From Microglena sp. YARC (lineage: Eukaryota > Chlorophyta > Chlorophyceae > Chlamydomonadales > Chlamydomonadaceae): DNA of 64,000 bases. Where the stretch lies: positions 1 to 64,000 of the forward strand of contig CM039464.1 in the NCBI GenBank assembly GCA_022414725.1. Reading direction: 5' to 3'. The notes beneath the pieces were generated by a model that did not search any database, was not told the DNA's origin, and was given only the letters and a program-made list of their open reading frames with translations. Numbering within the stretch: position 1 is the stretch's first letter; each line of letters starts with the position of its first letter. Both the position numbers and the translations under genes were made by a program. Shown here one piece after another: positions 35,901-47,754 of the stretch.

Positions 35901-38900
35901 ATCATTGTATATCTAATTTAATTAAGAGATACCTCATGTACTGCAATAGCCTGCAACACTTCTAATTTAGATGCTCCAAATATGGGGGATAGCACAGACA
36001 TATCTTGTCTCATAAATTATATTCCATTAAATCATACACAACTTTTCTCTTAGACCAATTAGTGACCAACTGCAAGACTACATTTTTCTCCCAGCGCATC
36101 AACTGTAATACGTAAGCCTGAGCCCTATCTGCATTCCTTCCGCTTCCTGCAGCTCCCCCTGCAACCTAGCTGCTGCCTATCTGCATTCTTTCCAGGCTTC
36201 CAGCAGCTCGCTCATCTAGCCTGCCCCCCATGCGTTTCCGTCAAGACAAGCATACTCCAGTAAGTATGAAATTACTATAAAGTATCGCTAATGTGCCTTT
36301 ACCACTTATCCTGTCCTGAAGAATTGATTTAATTTACAGTCCTATCTATATCACTTACAGCCTCTCTTAAGTTATTAACCCTTACTATTTTAATGTTAAT
36401 AGCCCTCAATTAATTCACATATTAGCTAAGATACCATTGAATTGGGAGGGATGTTATTGTCTATACATCGACCACTGTATGTCCATAATGCATTACGGGC
36501 TATACCTGCTCCCAGCCCAGTTGCGTGGCCACCATGGGCTAGCTTATGCCTGTCAGGTTTTCAGGATTCCTGCGACTCCGCCTTTTCTATATGGTCGCAC
36601 TCGTTCGCTCTTAATCATCTTCTCTTTCAAGTTAATAACGAGGTAACTACAAAGGCATTGAAACCAATACACAGCCCGTGACTCTTTGAGCATCCTGTTC
36701 GCTATTATAAAGTAGTCAATTTTGACCTTACTCCACGTAGCTGGGGACCAAGTGAAAGAGGGGGGCGAAAGGGAGCAGGAGATCCTCCTAGCTGGAACGC
36801 AGGCCATGAGAGAACAGGTGGGGGCTCGAGTTTCCAAAAAGCCTGGGCATACAGGAGTGAAAAGAGAATGAGAGGAGGAGGAAGAAGGACAGGGGAGAAA
36901 GGGAGGCAGAGACACTAGAGAATAGAAGAAGATAAGGGAGTCAGCAAAAATAGAACAAATTGTGGGTCCCCAAACAAACATGAGCTGCCAAAGGATGTGA
37001 CAGCCAACACGGCCCAGACTTCGTGTCCAACAGAAGTGAAGCAGTATTACGACGCTTGGTCACCGCCCAGTGCAGACGAGTGCATTTTAAGGCGTCCAAA
37101 GTTGAAGATGATACGTACGCGTCTCGGAGACACAGACCAATGAGGTCTGCATGAGCCGAATAAACACATAAATCAAGAAATCCATATAGACACTAAGCGA
37201 CGGGCTGTTGATCAGCAACTTGGGTAGATGGTAACGAGGGTCAGAAAGGTTCCCCAAACGAGTGTTCGGTACCACCACCAGCTCAAACGGCTGTATTGAC
37301 ATCCCGTAGAGACTCGGTCGGAATGGCAGCAATCCAGGCCATACGCGCAAACGGCCATGAATGTAACCCTTGCACCGCTTATCTTCTATGGTAGTGTCCC
37401 TAGAAGCAGTACAGAACGCTGCGCGGGTACTGTGAGCATGGACTGAGGCATGAAGAAGAAAATCTTTGTGTTATCAATAAAGCCATAAATCGACTCATGT
37501 GGACCCTCGCAAAGACCTCTGAAAGAGAGATCCACAGTAGATTCTGGCCGGTAATTCGTGGTGATTGCCAGTATGCACCAAACCTCCTTGATGGAGCTGT
37601 GAGAAGTGCAGGAGGGAACTCTGAAGAATCTTCGCTATCAACATGTCCCAACTCTATTCACCAGGATTGAGTGGTAGCAGTTGGTCATCGACACCTCTTG
37701 AGGATGCCACAATCAAGCATGGGAAAGAATGCTAAGCCTACGAGACAAAGAGAAACCGGCCGAAAATAGAGGGAGCGTTGAGCTAAGCGCGAGATATGCG
37801 TTCACTTAGTGGCAAGCCGTCGACTTTGAGAGAGAGGGGTTGTTACAAACTAGCAAAAACTGACATGATGTAACTGGAAGCACACAGCTGCCTAACCATC
37901 CAATTTATTATAAACGGACGACGAGCTTTTAGAGCACCACCAAACCTGAAAACAAAGTAATTCACGGTTCCCAAAAGGAAACAAAACTAAGGGTGTTAAA
38001 GAGGCGTAAAGACGATGCATATAAGCACCAGAACACCAATCCCACCACAAGAGAGTGAAGGCCAAACGAAAGAGCTTAAAAAAATAACTCAAGGCAACGT
38101 CTCTGAGACTTAATTATGTCAGCAAATGCCTCAACGGAAGAAGCCACAAGCACAACGAACACACCAACTTGCAAATAGACCGGTGTTCAAGAATGTTACA
38201 TAACACCCATGAGGAAAGTGGGAGTCCAGCCGAAACGAAGAGAGGCCAGAAACCCAACTAGCAAGATAGAACGCAATGCGACACATTCAAAGGCAAGAAC
38301 TCCCACATTTGGAGAATCCCTCCCCGAACACCAGAAGCCACAAAACTAAGCTTTCTATAGAGAACGCACCAACATATAGCAGCAGAGAAGGGCACGAAAT
38401 GAGAAGGTGGGTTAGTATTAGGGTCAGGTAGGAAATTGTACTCCTTACCCAAACCAAACCCAAAACTGCCGGGCATAGGCCAAACAAGAAACAAAAGTTC
38501 TGTGACGTACGGAACCCTACGATCGAACTATGCTTGGCACCCAAAAAAGGGATCTGAAAGAGGAGCGTAAGAGGCAAGCAAGAGCGCGGTGCAATAAAGA
38601 CTAGGCAAAAGGTATCAGATTATGAGACCACTCTTCTGCAAAATCAAGTTGGTACTACAGTGATGTGAGAGGAGGGGAGAAGTCCGGAATCCATGAAGGA
38701 TGAAGCAGTATCATTGGTTGAAGAGGGATGATCGATGGAAAGATTTCTATCGGAAAGTATGAGAGAAACCAATATTGAACTCGTACACCATGATATTAAT
38801 AAGCCCCTCCGTGCACCGATCCAGTGCCTCCCAGTCACGACAGACCCCGCACACTCTCCCCACCAAGATCTGATCAAGCTACACGCTCTTTCCGGCATTT

Positions 38901-38924
38901 TCCATTGCCCTACTAGGGGACCGT
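35901..38924. other. Unassigned sequence between Copia B2 and array block 3
   Basis: I see no credible gene. 35901-36660 is AT-rich, with a CTATCTGCATTC direct repeat near 36127 and 36178. 36720-36960 is purine-rich. Around 38020-38070 the words AAGGCCAAACGAAAGAG and CACCAGAACACCAATC resemble 10100-10140 in copy A1, so part may be decayed Copia 3' non-coding DNA. The longest ORF (36553-36981, minus) follows the purine/pyrimidine bias. Confidence 0.4.
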
Positions 38925-38996
38925 TCAAACTAATTGGAGAGACCCAGGACTGAATTAGTCATTTAATCATGGATGTTTGATTCGTCAGTGGAGACA
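38925..38996 (+). pseudogene. Truncated tRNA-Phe-like remnant at start of block 3
   Basis: Sequence resembling TTGGAGAG, GGACTGAA, AGTCATTTAAT and GGAGACACG is present in order, but the 5' acceptor strand is lost and the T arm is eroded. It marks where array homology resumes after the unassigned region. Confidence 0.45.
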
Positions 38997-39842
38997 CGTT
39001 CTTACATGGTATTGGTTACAGGTTTAGTTATTAAAATAATATCTAATTCCTCAACGAATCTTCATCCACGCAGCCCTGGGTTGACAAACGGTCGGATCTC
39101 CCAGGTATGGATGGTCGCTATACCGGAAGCCCAAAATCCCAATGTCGTTGCCGGAACTTTCTCAGGAGTCCGTTCCAGTAGCACCGACCAAATCTCGAGG
39201 GCGAGTTCACCCGTCTCCAGACCGACCGAAATTCGGCCAGGATTCCGGTATCCGACTCATTGTAGCCGAGTAGCTGTGTAGCATTCATTGGGAGTGGTGC
39301 CCCATGAGGTTTTCTGGACAGTTGAAACTTCGTCTTCCTGACCTTCCCAACACCTGCCCTTATGGAAGAGGAAGATGAAAGCTCTCCCTCCCTTTTTAAA
39401 CTTGCCCTGTTAGGCTCCACTCCCACAGAAATTTGAACCGAAACCGTAGTATTTTTAATAGCCTGCACACTCCATTGCGCACTCGAGCTTCTCTGGAACC
39501 TCGCGTTTGTTGAAGCTACTTGGTGGTGCCGTTACCTCTTGCAGCAGCTTCTCCTCGGCCTTTGATCCTTGAGTCTTTGACTGGCTCGTCGTATTTGTTG
39601 AAGCGAGACTTTTCATCGCATCAGACGTTTCGGCTCCTCGGCTCCTCGGCTCCTTCAACCTCCTCCTCGCCAATCTCCTTCTCCCCCTTCTCCCCCCTCC
39701 TCCTCCTCGGCTCCTCGGAATCTTCCCCCCTCCTCGCTCCTACCCCTCCCTCTTCCCCCCTCTCCCCTTCTGCTGCTGTCCTTGCAGGACTTCTGAGCCG
39801 CAAGGAACTGCAGGGCGTTATTGCTCTTGGCGCCTGATTGTC

Positions 39843-40473
39843 ATGGACTCAACTCGTTCCAAGGGTGGTCAGCAAACACTTCTGAGCTGTAAGTCATGTA
39901 GCCTGGTACCGTCGCGTGCATTCGCCAACCCCAACTGCATTGCCGGCCACTTGACCCCTGCTGCTAGTTGAAATTCACAGTCCCCTGCTGCCTTACGAAC
40001 TCCAGATCTGGTTCTACAACTTTGCATCCGCATGTGGAACAGTGGCAGCCCATCTGCATTGCTAGCCACTGACCCCCTGCTGCTAGTTGAAATTCACAGT
40101 CCCCTGCTGCCTTTACGAACTCCAGATCTGGTTCTGCAACTTTGCATCCACATGTGTAACAGTGCCAGCCCATCTGCATTGCCAGCCACTTGACCCCCTG
40201 CTGCTAGTTGAAATTCACAGTCCCCTTACGAACTCCAGATCTGGTTCTACAACTTTGCATCCACATGTGTAACAGTGGCAGCCCATCTGCATTGCTAGCC
40301 ACTTGACCCCTGCTGGTGTAGATGAGGATGAGGATGATGATGAGCTGAGTGAGCTCAGCAGTGAGAGTGATGAGTCCGATAGGGACCCCATCTCCGATGA
40401 CGATGAAGACATTGCTGGCATGCCTCCCCTGATGAATGACAACGAAGTGGACCCTTTCCTTGAGGGACTGTAG
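39843..40473 (+). CDS. Candidate small acidic protein, first copy of block 3
   Basis: Exon 1 39843-39888 and terminal exon 40322-40473 are identical in frame to the representative copy, although sequence upstream in this unit is still noisy. Confidence 0.33.
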
Positions 40474-41072
40474 ATGCTGCAGCTTATTCCAAGTAGTAGC
40501 TGTCTAGGAATTATTTTTGTCAAAATAAATAAACTTCTGTTGTGAATGCCAGATCTATTCCCAAGCTGGTGACATGTACATGACCAGGTTTTTCAGCTCT
40601 GCTTTATGAAAGTTGACTGCAATGTGGCCTGCCAGTTAAGTTAAATTAAGGTGATGAAGTAGCTTAGCTATATATGAATTGGGGCTGTTGTCAGGCACAT
40701 TTTACAGTTTGGCTATAAATGGATGTATTACAACTCTCAATTCGTTTTTTTTGTAAAAATGCCCCCAAACTGTGACCTGAAAGTGGGGCAAAAAACCGGA
40801 AGGTAAAAAACCGAAGTGCTGTCAAAACCGGAGGTTTGTTGAAAAAGGAACAAAAAGTGCGGTATTAAAAGATTGCCAAAAAGTGGGCCGGAAGGGTAAA
40901 AAGAGAGTTCCGGTATGGCCAGCCAATCCCAGGAAGGCCATTGTCCTACCCTGGCAGCCCTAATCCCTCAGCCCTAAAAACAGCCGCCGTCGCAATCTAA
41001 CTTGATACGGTCAGATCATGTGTCAAGTACGCCTCCTGGATCTTCCGTAGGCCCAGTACTCATGGGGAAACC

Positions 41073-41157
41073 GTCTCTATAGCTCAGTTGGGAGAGCGCA
41101 GGACTGAAGTTCAGTCATTAATCCTGAGGTCGTTGGTTTCGATCCCGACTGGAGACA
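41073..41157 (+). tRNA. tRNA-Phe(GAA)-like copy with 8-nt T loop
   Basis: All stems, the anticodon and the intron are intact, but one extra T expands the T loop/B box (GGTTTCGATCCC). A T5 run follows. The change alters the B box and probably lowers activity. Confidence 0.65.
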
Positions 41158-42027
41158 CGTTTTTACAGGGTTTGGGGTACAGGGTCTAGGGTTTAGGGTC
41201 TAGTTATAAATAATATCTAATTCCTCAACCGAAATCTTCACCCGACCAGCAGCCCTCAGGGTAGAACAAACCGATCGGTATTCCGGTATTGGGTATTTGA
41301 TGGTCGGTATACTGGAGCCCAAAATTCCCAATGTCGGTTTTGCCCGGAACTTTCTCGGGAGTCCGTTCCGGTATGCACCGACCAAATCTGAGGGCGAGTT
41401 CCGGTCAGACCGACCGAAATTCGGCCAGGGTTTCCGGTATCCGACTCAGCTTTGTAGCTGAGTAGCTGTGTAGCTTTCATGGTGAGTGGTGCCCATGAGT
41501 TTCTGGACAGTTGAAACTTCGTCTTCCTTGACCTTCCCAACACCTGCCCTTATGGAAGAGGAAGATGAAAGCTCTTCCCTCCCTTTTAAACTTGCCCTGT
41601 TAGGGCTCCACTCGCCACAGAAATTTGAACCGAAACCGTGAGTATTTATAGCCTGCACACTCCATTGCGCACTCGAGCTTCTCTGGAACCTCGCGTTTGT
41701 TGAAGCTACTTGGTGGTGCCGTTACCTCTTGCAGCAGCTTCTCCTCGGCCTTGATCCTTGAGTCTTTGACTGGCTCGTCGTATTTGTTGAAGCGAGACTT
41801 CATCGCATCAGACGTTCGGCTCCTCGGCTCCTCGGCTCCTCACCTCCTCCTCGCATCTCCTCCTCCCCCTTCTCCCCCTCCTCCTCCTCCTCCTCGGCTC
41901 CTCGGATCTTCCCCTCCTCCTCGCTCCTACCCCTCCCTCTTCCCCCCCTCCCCCTTCTGCTGCTGTCCTTGCGGACTTCTGAGCGCAAGGAACTGCAGGG
42001 CGTTATTGCTCTTGGCGCCTGATTGTC

Positions 42028-42658
42028 ATGGACTCAACTCGTTCCAAGGGTGGTCAGCAAACACTTCTGAGCTGTAAGTCATGTAGCCTGGTACCGTCGC
42101 GTGCATTCGCCAACCCCAACTGCATTGCCGGCCACTTGACCCCTGCTGCTAGTTGAAATTCACAGTCCCCTGCTGCCTTACGAACTCCAGATCTGGTTCT
42201 ACAACTTTGCATCCGCATGTGGAACAGTGGCAGCCCATCTGCATTGCTAGCCACTTGACCCCCTGCTGCTAGTTGAAATTCACAGTCCCTGCTGCCTTAC
42301 GAACTCCAGATCTGGTTCTGCAACTTTGCATCCACATGTGTAACAGTGCCAGCCCATCTGCATTGCCAGCCACTTGACCCCCTGCTGCTAGTTGAAATTC
42401 ACAGTCCCCTTACGAACTCCAGATCTGGTTCTACAACTTTGCATCCACATGTGTAACAGTGGCAGCCCATCTGCATTGCTAGCCACTTGACCCCCTGCTG
42501 GTGTAGATGAGGATGATGATGATGATGAGCTGAGTGAGCTCAGCAGTGAGAGTGATGAGTCCGATAGGGACCCCATCTCCGATGACGATGAAGACATTGC
42601 TGGCATGCCTCCCCTGATGAATGACAACGAAGTGGACCCTTTCCTTGAGGGACTGTAG
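42028..42658 (+). CDS. Candidate small acidic protein, block 3
   Basis: Exon 1 is 42028-42073 and the terminal exon 42507-42658. The acidic run contains GATGATGAT in place of GAGGATGAT, a conservative Glu-to-Asp change. Confidence 0.33.
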
Positions 42659-43259
42659 ATGCTGCAGCTTATTCCAAGTAGTAGCTGTCTAGGAATTATT
42701 TTGTCAAAATAAATAAACTTCTGTTGTGAATGCCAGATCTATTCCCAAGCTGGTGACATGTACATGACCAGGTTTTTCAGCTCTGCTTTATGAAAGTTGA
42801 CTGCAATGTGGCCTGCCAGTTAAGTTAAATTAAGGTGATGAAGTAGCTTAGCTATATATGAATTGGGGCTGTTGTCAGGCACATTTTACAGTTTGGCTAT
42901 AAATGGATGTATTACAACTCTCAATTCGTTTTTTTGTAAAAATGCCCCCAAACTGTGACCTGAAAGTGGGGCAAAAAACCGGAAGGTAAAAAACCGAAGT
43001 GCTGTCAAAACCGGAGGTTTGTTGAAAAAGGAACAAAAAGTGCGGTATTAAAAGATTGCCAAAAAGTGGGCCGGAAGGGTAAAAAGAGAGTTCCGGTATG
43101 GCCAGCCAATCCCAGGAAGGCCATTGTCCTACCCTGGCAGCCCTAATCCCTCAGCCCTAAAACAGCCGCCGTCGCAATCTAACTTGATACGGTCAGATCA
43201 TGGTGTCAAGTACGCCCAGTCCTGGATCTTCGAGTAGGCCCAGTACTCATGGGGAAACC

Positions 43260-43344
43260 GTCTCTATAGCTCAGTTGGGAGAGCGCAGGACTGAAGTTCA
43301 GTCATTAATCCTGAGGTCGTTGGTTTCGATCCCGACTGGAGACA
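43260..43344 (+). tRNA. tRNA-Phe(GAA)-like copy with 8-nt T loop
   Basis: It carries the same extra T in the T loop as the copy at 41073 and is otherwise consensus, with a downstream T5 run. The shared lesion links these adjacent units by descent or conversion. Confidence 0.65.
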
Positions 43345-44210
43345 CGTTTTTACAGGGTTTGGGGTACAGGTCTAGGGTTTAGGGTCTAGTTATAAATAAT
43401 ATCTAATTCCTCAACCGAAATCTTCACCCGACCAGCAGCCCTCAGGGTAGAACAAACCGATCGGTATTCCGGTATTGGGTATTTGATGGTCGGTATACTG
43501 GAGCCCAAAATTCCCAATGTCGGTTTGCCCGGAACTTTCTCGGGAGTCCGTTCCGGTATGCACCGACCAAATCTGAGGGCGAGTTCCGGTCAGACCGACC
43601 GAAATTCGGCCAGGGTTTCCGGTATCCGACTCAGCTTTGTAGCTGAGTAGCTGTGTAGCTTTCATGGTGAGTGGTGCCCATGAGTTTCTGGACAGTTGAA
43701 ACTTCGTCTTCCTTGACCTTCCCAACACCTGCCCTTATGGAAGAGGAAGATGAAAGCTCTTCCCTCCCTTTTAAACTTGCCCTGTTAGGGCTCCACTCGC
43801 CACAGAAATTTGAACCGAAACCGTGAGTATTTTATAGCCTGCACACTCCATTGCGCACTCGAGCTTCTCTGGAACCTCGCGTTTGTTGAAGCTACTTGGT
43901 GGTGCCGTTACCTCTTGCAGCAGCTTCTCCTCGGCCTTGATCCTTGAGTCTTTGACTGGCTCGTCGTATTTGTTGAAGCGAGACTTCATCGCATCAGACG
44001 TTCGGCTCCTCGGCTCCTCGGCTCCTCACCTCCTCCTCGCATCTCCTCCTCCCCCTTCTCCCCCTCCTCCTCCTCCTCGGCTCCTCGGATCTTCCCCTCC
44101 TCCTCGCTCCTACCCCTCCCTCTTCCCCCCCTCCCCCTTCTGCTGCTGTCCTTGCGGACTTCTGAGCGCAAGGAACTGCAGGGCGTTATTGCTCTTGGCG
44201 CCTGATTGTC

Positions 44211-44840
44211 ATGGACTCAACTCGTTCCAAGGGTGGTCAGCAAACACTTCTGAGCTGTAAGTCATGTAGCCTGGTACCGTCGCGTGCATTCGCCAACCCC
44301 AACTGCATTGCCGGCCACTTGACCCCTGCTGCTAGTTGAAATTCACAGTCCCCTGCTGCCTTACGAACTCCAGATCTGGTTCTACAACTTTGCATCCGCA
44401 TGTGGAACAGTGGCAGCCCATCTGCATTGCTAGCCACTTGACCCCTGCTGCTAGTTGAAATTCACAGTCCCCTGCTGCCTTACGAACTCCAGATCTGGTT
44501 CTGCAACTTTGCATCCACATGTGTAACAGTGCCAGCCCATCTGCATTGCCAGCCACTTGACCCCCTGCTGCTAGTTGAAATTCACAGTCCCCTTACGAAC
44601 TCCAGATCTGGTTCTACAACTTTGCATCCACATGTGTAACAGTGGCAGCCCATCTGCATTGCTAGCCACTTGACCCCTGCTGGTGTAGATGAGGATGAGG
44701 ATGATGATGAGCTGAGTGAGCTCAGCAGTGAGAGTGATGAGTCCGATAGGGACCCCATCTCCGATGACGATGAAGACATTGCTGGCATGCCTCCCCTGAT
44801 GAATGACAACGAAGTGGACCCTTTCCTTGAGGGACTGTAG
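44211..44840 (+). CDS. Candidate small acidic protein, block 3
   Basis: Exon 1 is 44211-44256 and the terminal exon 44689-44840, matching the representative copy. Two single C deletions fall in the intron only. Confidence 0.33.
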
Positions 44841-45441
44841 ATGCTGCAGCTTATTCCAAGTAGTAGCTGTCTAGGAATTATTTTGTCAAAATAAATAAAC
44901 TTCTGTTGTGAATGCCAGATCTATTCCCAAGCTGGTGACATGTACATGACCAGGTTTTTTCAGCTCTGCTTTATGAAAGTTGACTGCAATGTGGCCTGCC
45001 AGTTAAGTTAAATTAAGGTGATGAAGTAGCTTAGCTATATATGAATTGGGGCTGTTGTCAGGCACATTTTACAGTTTGGCTATAAATGGATGTATTACAA
45101 CTCTCAATTCGTTTTTTGTAAAAATGCCCCCAAACTGTGACCTGAAAGTGGGGCAAAAAACCGGAAGGTAAAAAACCGAAGTGCTGTCAAAACCGGAGGT
45201 TTGTTGAAAAAGGAACAAAAAGTGCGGTATTAAAAGATTGCCAAAAAGTGGGCCGGAAGGGTAAAAAGAGAGTTCCGGTATGGCCAGCCAATCCCAGGAA
45301 GGCCATTGTCCTACCCTGGCAGCCCTAATCCCTCAGCCCTAAAACAGCCGCCGTCGCAATCTAACTTGATACGGTCAGATCATGGTGTCAAGTACGGCTT
45401 GTCCTGGATCTTCCCGTAGGCTCAGTACTCATGGGGAAACC

Positions 45442-45525
45442 GTCTCTATAGCTCAGTTGGGAGAGCGCAGGACTGAAGTTCAGTCATTAATCCTGAGGTC
45501 GTTGGTTTGATCCCGACTGGAGACA
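45442..45525 (+). tRNA. tRNA-Phe(GAA)-like copy with B-box substitution
   Basis: It is 84 nt with all stems paired and the intron intact. The T loop reads TTTGATC instead of TTCGATC, replacing the conserved C of the B box. A T5 run follows. Confidence 0.65.
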
Positions 45526-45592
45526 CGTTTTTACAGGGTTTGGGGTACACGGTCTAGGGTTTAGGGTCTAGTTATAAATAATATCTAATTCC

Positions 45593-45910
45593 TCAACCGA
45601 AATCTTCACCCGACCAGCAGCCCTCAGGGTAGAACAAACCGATCGGTATTCCGGTATTGGGTATTTGATGGTCGGTATACTGGAGCCCAAAATTCCCAAT
45701 GTCGGTTTGCCCGGAACTTTCTCGGGAGTCCGTTCCGGTATGCACCGACCAAATCTGAGGGCGAGTTCCGGTCAGACCGACCGAAATTCGGCCAGGGTTT
45801 CCGGTATCCGACTCAGCTTTGTAGCTGAGTAGCTGTGTAGCTTTCATGGTGAGTGGTGCCCATGAGTTTCTGGACAGTTGAAACTTCGTCTTCCTTGACC
45901 TTCCCAACAC
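45593..45910 (-). other. Conserved 105-codon minus-strand ORF, doubtful (representative)
   Basis: The same 105-codon ORF is open in at least eight units (6278, 23435, 25622, 43411, 45593, 47781, 49964, 52146, 61124 as left ends; a few with substitutions). I recognise no domain, and its composition follows the CGGTAT-like repeated words beneath it. Openness in near-identical repeats proves little. The block 1 version at 6278-6595 keeps the frame despite several substitutions, while 4192 and 8509 are truncated by a ~90-bp deletion. It is probably not a gene. Confidence 0.15.
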
Positions 45911-46010
45911 CTGCCCTTATGGAAGAGGAAGATGAAAGCTCTTCCCTCCCTTTTAAACTTGCCCTGTTAGGGCTCCACTCGCCACAGAAATTTGAACCGA
46001 AACCGTGAGT

Positions 46011-46018
46011 ATTTTATA
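46011..46018 (-). promoter_or_regulatory. Possible minus-strand TATA box (representative)
   Basis: The minus strand reads TATAAAAT after GGC. It lies about 100 bp upstream of the 105-codon minus-strand ORF ending at 45593, and the word is conserved in most units; the 48200 and 41640 copies lose one A. It is a weak signal without transcript support. Confidence 0.2.
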
Positions 46019-46395
46019 GCCTGCACACTCCATTGCGCACTCGAGCTTCTCTGGAACCTCGCGTTTGTTGAAGCTACTTGGTGGTGCCGTTACCTCTTGC
46101 AGCAGCTTCTCCTCGGCCTTGATCCTTGAGTCTTTGACTGGCTCGTCGTATTTGTTGAAGCGAGACTTCATCGCATCAGACGTTCGGCTCCTCGGCTCCT
46201 CGGCTCCTCACCTCCTCCTCGCATCTCCTCCTCCCCCTTCTCCCCCTCCTCCTCCTCCTCCTCGGCTCCTCGGATCTTCCCCTCCTCCTCGCTCCTACCC
46301 CTCCCTCTTCCCCCCCTCCCCCTTCTGCTGCTGTCCTTGCGGACTTCTGAGCGCAAGGAACTGCAGGGCGTTATTGCTCTTGGCGCCTGATTGTC

Positions 46396-47027
46396 ATGGA
46401 CTCAACTCGTTCCAAGGGTGGTCAGCAAACACTTCTGAGCTGTAAGTCATGTAGCCTGGTACCGTCGCGTGCATTCGCCAACCCCAACTGCATTGCCGGC
46501 CACTTGACCCCTGCTGCTAGTTGAAATTCACAGTCCCCTGCTGCCTTACGAACTCCAGATCTGGTTCTACAACTTTGCATCCGCATGTGGAACAGTGGCA
46601 GCCCATCTGCATTGCTAGCCACTTGACCCCCTGCTGCTAGTTGAAATTCACAGTCCCCTGCTGCCTTACGAACTCCAGATCTGGTTCTGCAACTTTGCAT
46701 CCACATGTGTAACAGTGCCAGCCCATCTGCATTGCCAGCCACTTGACCCCCTGCTGCTAGTTGAAATTCACAGTCCCCTTACGAACTCCAGATCTGGTTC
46801 TACAACTTTGCATCCACATGTGTAACAGTGGCAGCCCATCTGCATTGCTAGCCACTTGACCCCCTGCTGGTGTAGATGAGGATGAGGATGATGATGAGCT
46901 GAGTGAGCTCAGCAGTGAGAGTGATGAGTCCGATAGGGACCCCATCTCCGATGACGATGAAGACATTGCTGGCATGCCTCCCCTGATGAATGACAACGAA
47001 GTGGACCCTTTCCTTGAGGGACTGTAG
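46396..47027 (+). CDS. Candidate small acidic protein, block 3
   Basis: Exon 1 is 46396-46441 and the terminal exon 46876-47027. It is identical in coding content to the representative copy. Confidence 0.33.
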
Positions 47028-47629
47028 ATGCTGCAGCTTATTCCAAGTAGTAGCTGTCTAGGAATTATTTTGTCAAAATAAATAAACTTCTGTTGTGAAT
47101 GCCAGATCTATTCCCAAGCTGGTGACATGTACATGACCAGGTTTTTCAAGCTCTGCTTTATGAAAGTTGACTGCAATGTGGCCTGCCAGTTAAGTTAAAT
47201 TAAGGTGATGAAGTAGCTTAGCTATATATGAATTGGGGCTGTTGTCAGGCACATTTTACAGTTTGGCTATAAATGGATGTATTACAACTCTCAATTCGTT
47301 TTTTTGTAAAAATGCCCCCAAACTGTGACCTGAAAGTGGGGCAAAAAACCGGAAGGTAAAAAACCGAAGTGCTGTCAAAACCGGAGGTTTGTTGAAAAAG
47401 GAACAAAAAGTGCGGTATTAAAAGATTGCCAAAAAGTGGGCCGGAAGGGTAAAAAGAGAGTTCCGGTATGGCCAGCCAATCCCAGGAAGGCCATTGTCCT
47501 ACCCTGGCAGCCCTAATCCCTCAGCCCTAAAACAGCCGCCGTCGCAATCTAACTTGATACGGTCAGATCATGGTGTCAAGTACGCCTTGTCCTGGATCTT
47601 CCAGTAGGCCCAGTACTCATGGGGAAACC

Positions 47630-47713
47630 GTCTCTATAGCTCAGTTGGGAGAGCGCAGGACTGAAGTTCAGTCATTAATCCTGAGGTCGTTGGTTCGATC
47701 CCGACTGGAGACA
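47630..47713 (+). tRNA. tRNA-Phe(GAA) with 11-nt intron, canonical copy
   Basis: The 84-nt sequence folds as a complete tRNA. The 7-bp acceptor stem pairs GTCTCTA with TGGAGAC (one G-U) and is followed by discriminator A. The D arm is GCTC-AGTTGGGA-GAGC. The anticodon stem is CAGGA/TCCTG with loop CTGAAG...A. The variable loop is AGGTC. The T arm is GTTGG-TTCGATC-CCGAC. The anticodon loop has 18 nt; placing the intron after position 37 leaves a normal 7-nt loop with anticodon GAA. The 11-nt intron begins TTCAG, which can pair with CTGAA, the usual pre-tRNA anticodon-intron helix. Internal A box (TAGCTCAGTTGGG) and B box (GGTTCGATCCC) are intact, and a T6 Pol III terminator follows within 2 nt. 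It is the only copy in the window with every element intact. Confidence 0.88.
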
Positions 47714-47742
47714 CTTTTTTACAGGGTTTGGGGTACAGGGTC

Positions 47743-47754
47743 TAGGGTTTAGGG
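47743..47754 (+). other. TAGGGTTTAGGG telomere-like (telo-box) motif, representative
   Basis: A motif with nearly two plant telomere repeats lies about 30 bp after the tRNA 3' end in every readable unit. On the minus strand it reads CCCTAAACCCTA, the plant telo-box sense. It is too short to be a telomere. Whether it regulates anything is unknown. Confidence 0.5.

Noticed and set aside
36553..36981. 142-codon minus-strand ORF in the unassigned region
   Set aside because: It is composed of pyrimidine-biased sequence, has no recognisable domain and lies in possibly low-quality sequence.
41697..42077. Pro-rich plus-strand ORF of 94-126 codons in every unit, resembling a hydroxyproline-rich wall protein
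   Set aside because: The Pro run is the CT-rich tract read in one frame. The frame has no start context or conserved ends, and the minus strand gives an equally long Glu/Arg-rich ORF from the same tract.
46422..46742. Minus-strand ORF with 40-residue internal repeats (QSCRTRSGVRK)
   Set aside because: It is a by-product of the 120-bp sub-repeats, whose period is a multiple of three. Frames break freely between copies.
47743..47754. Interstitial telomere tract
   Set aside because: Fewer than two TTTAGGG repeats per unit; at most a telo-box-like motif.
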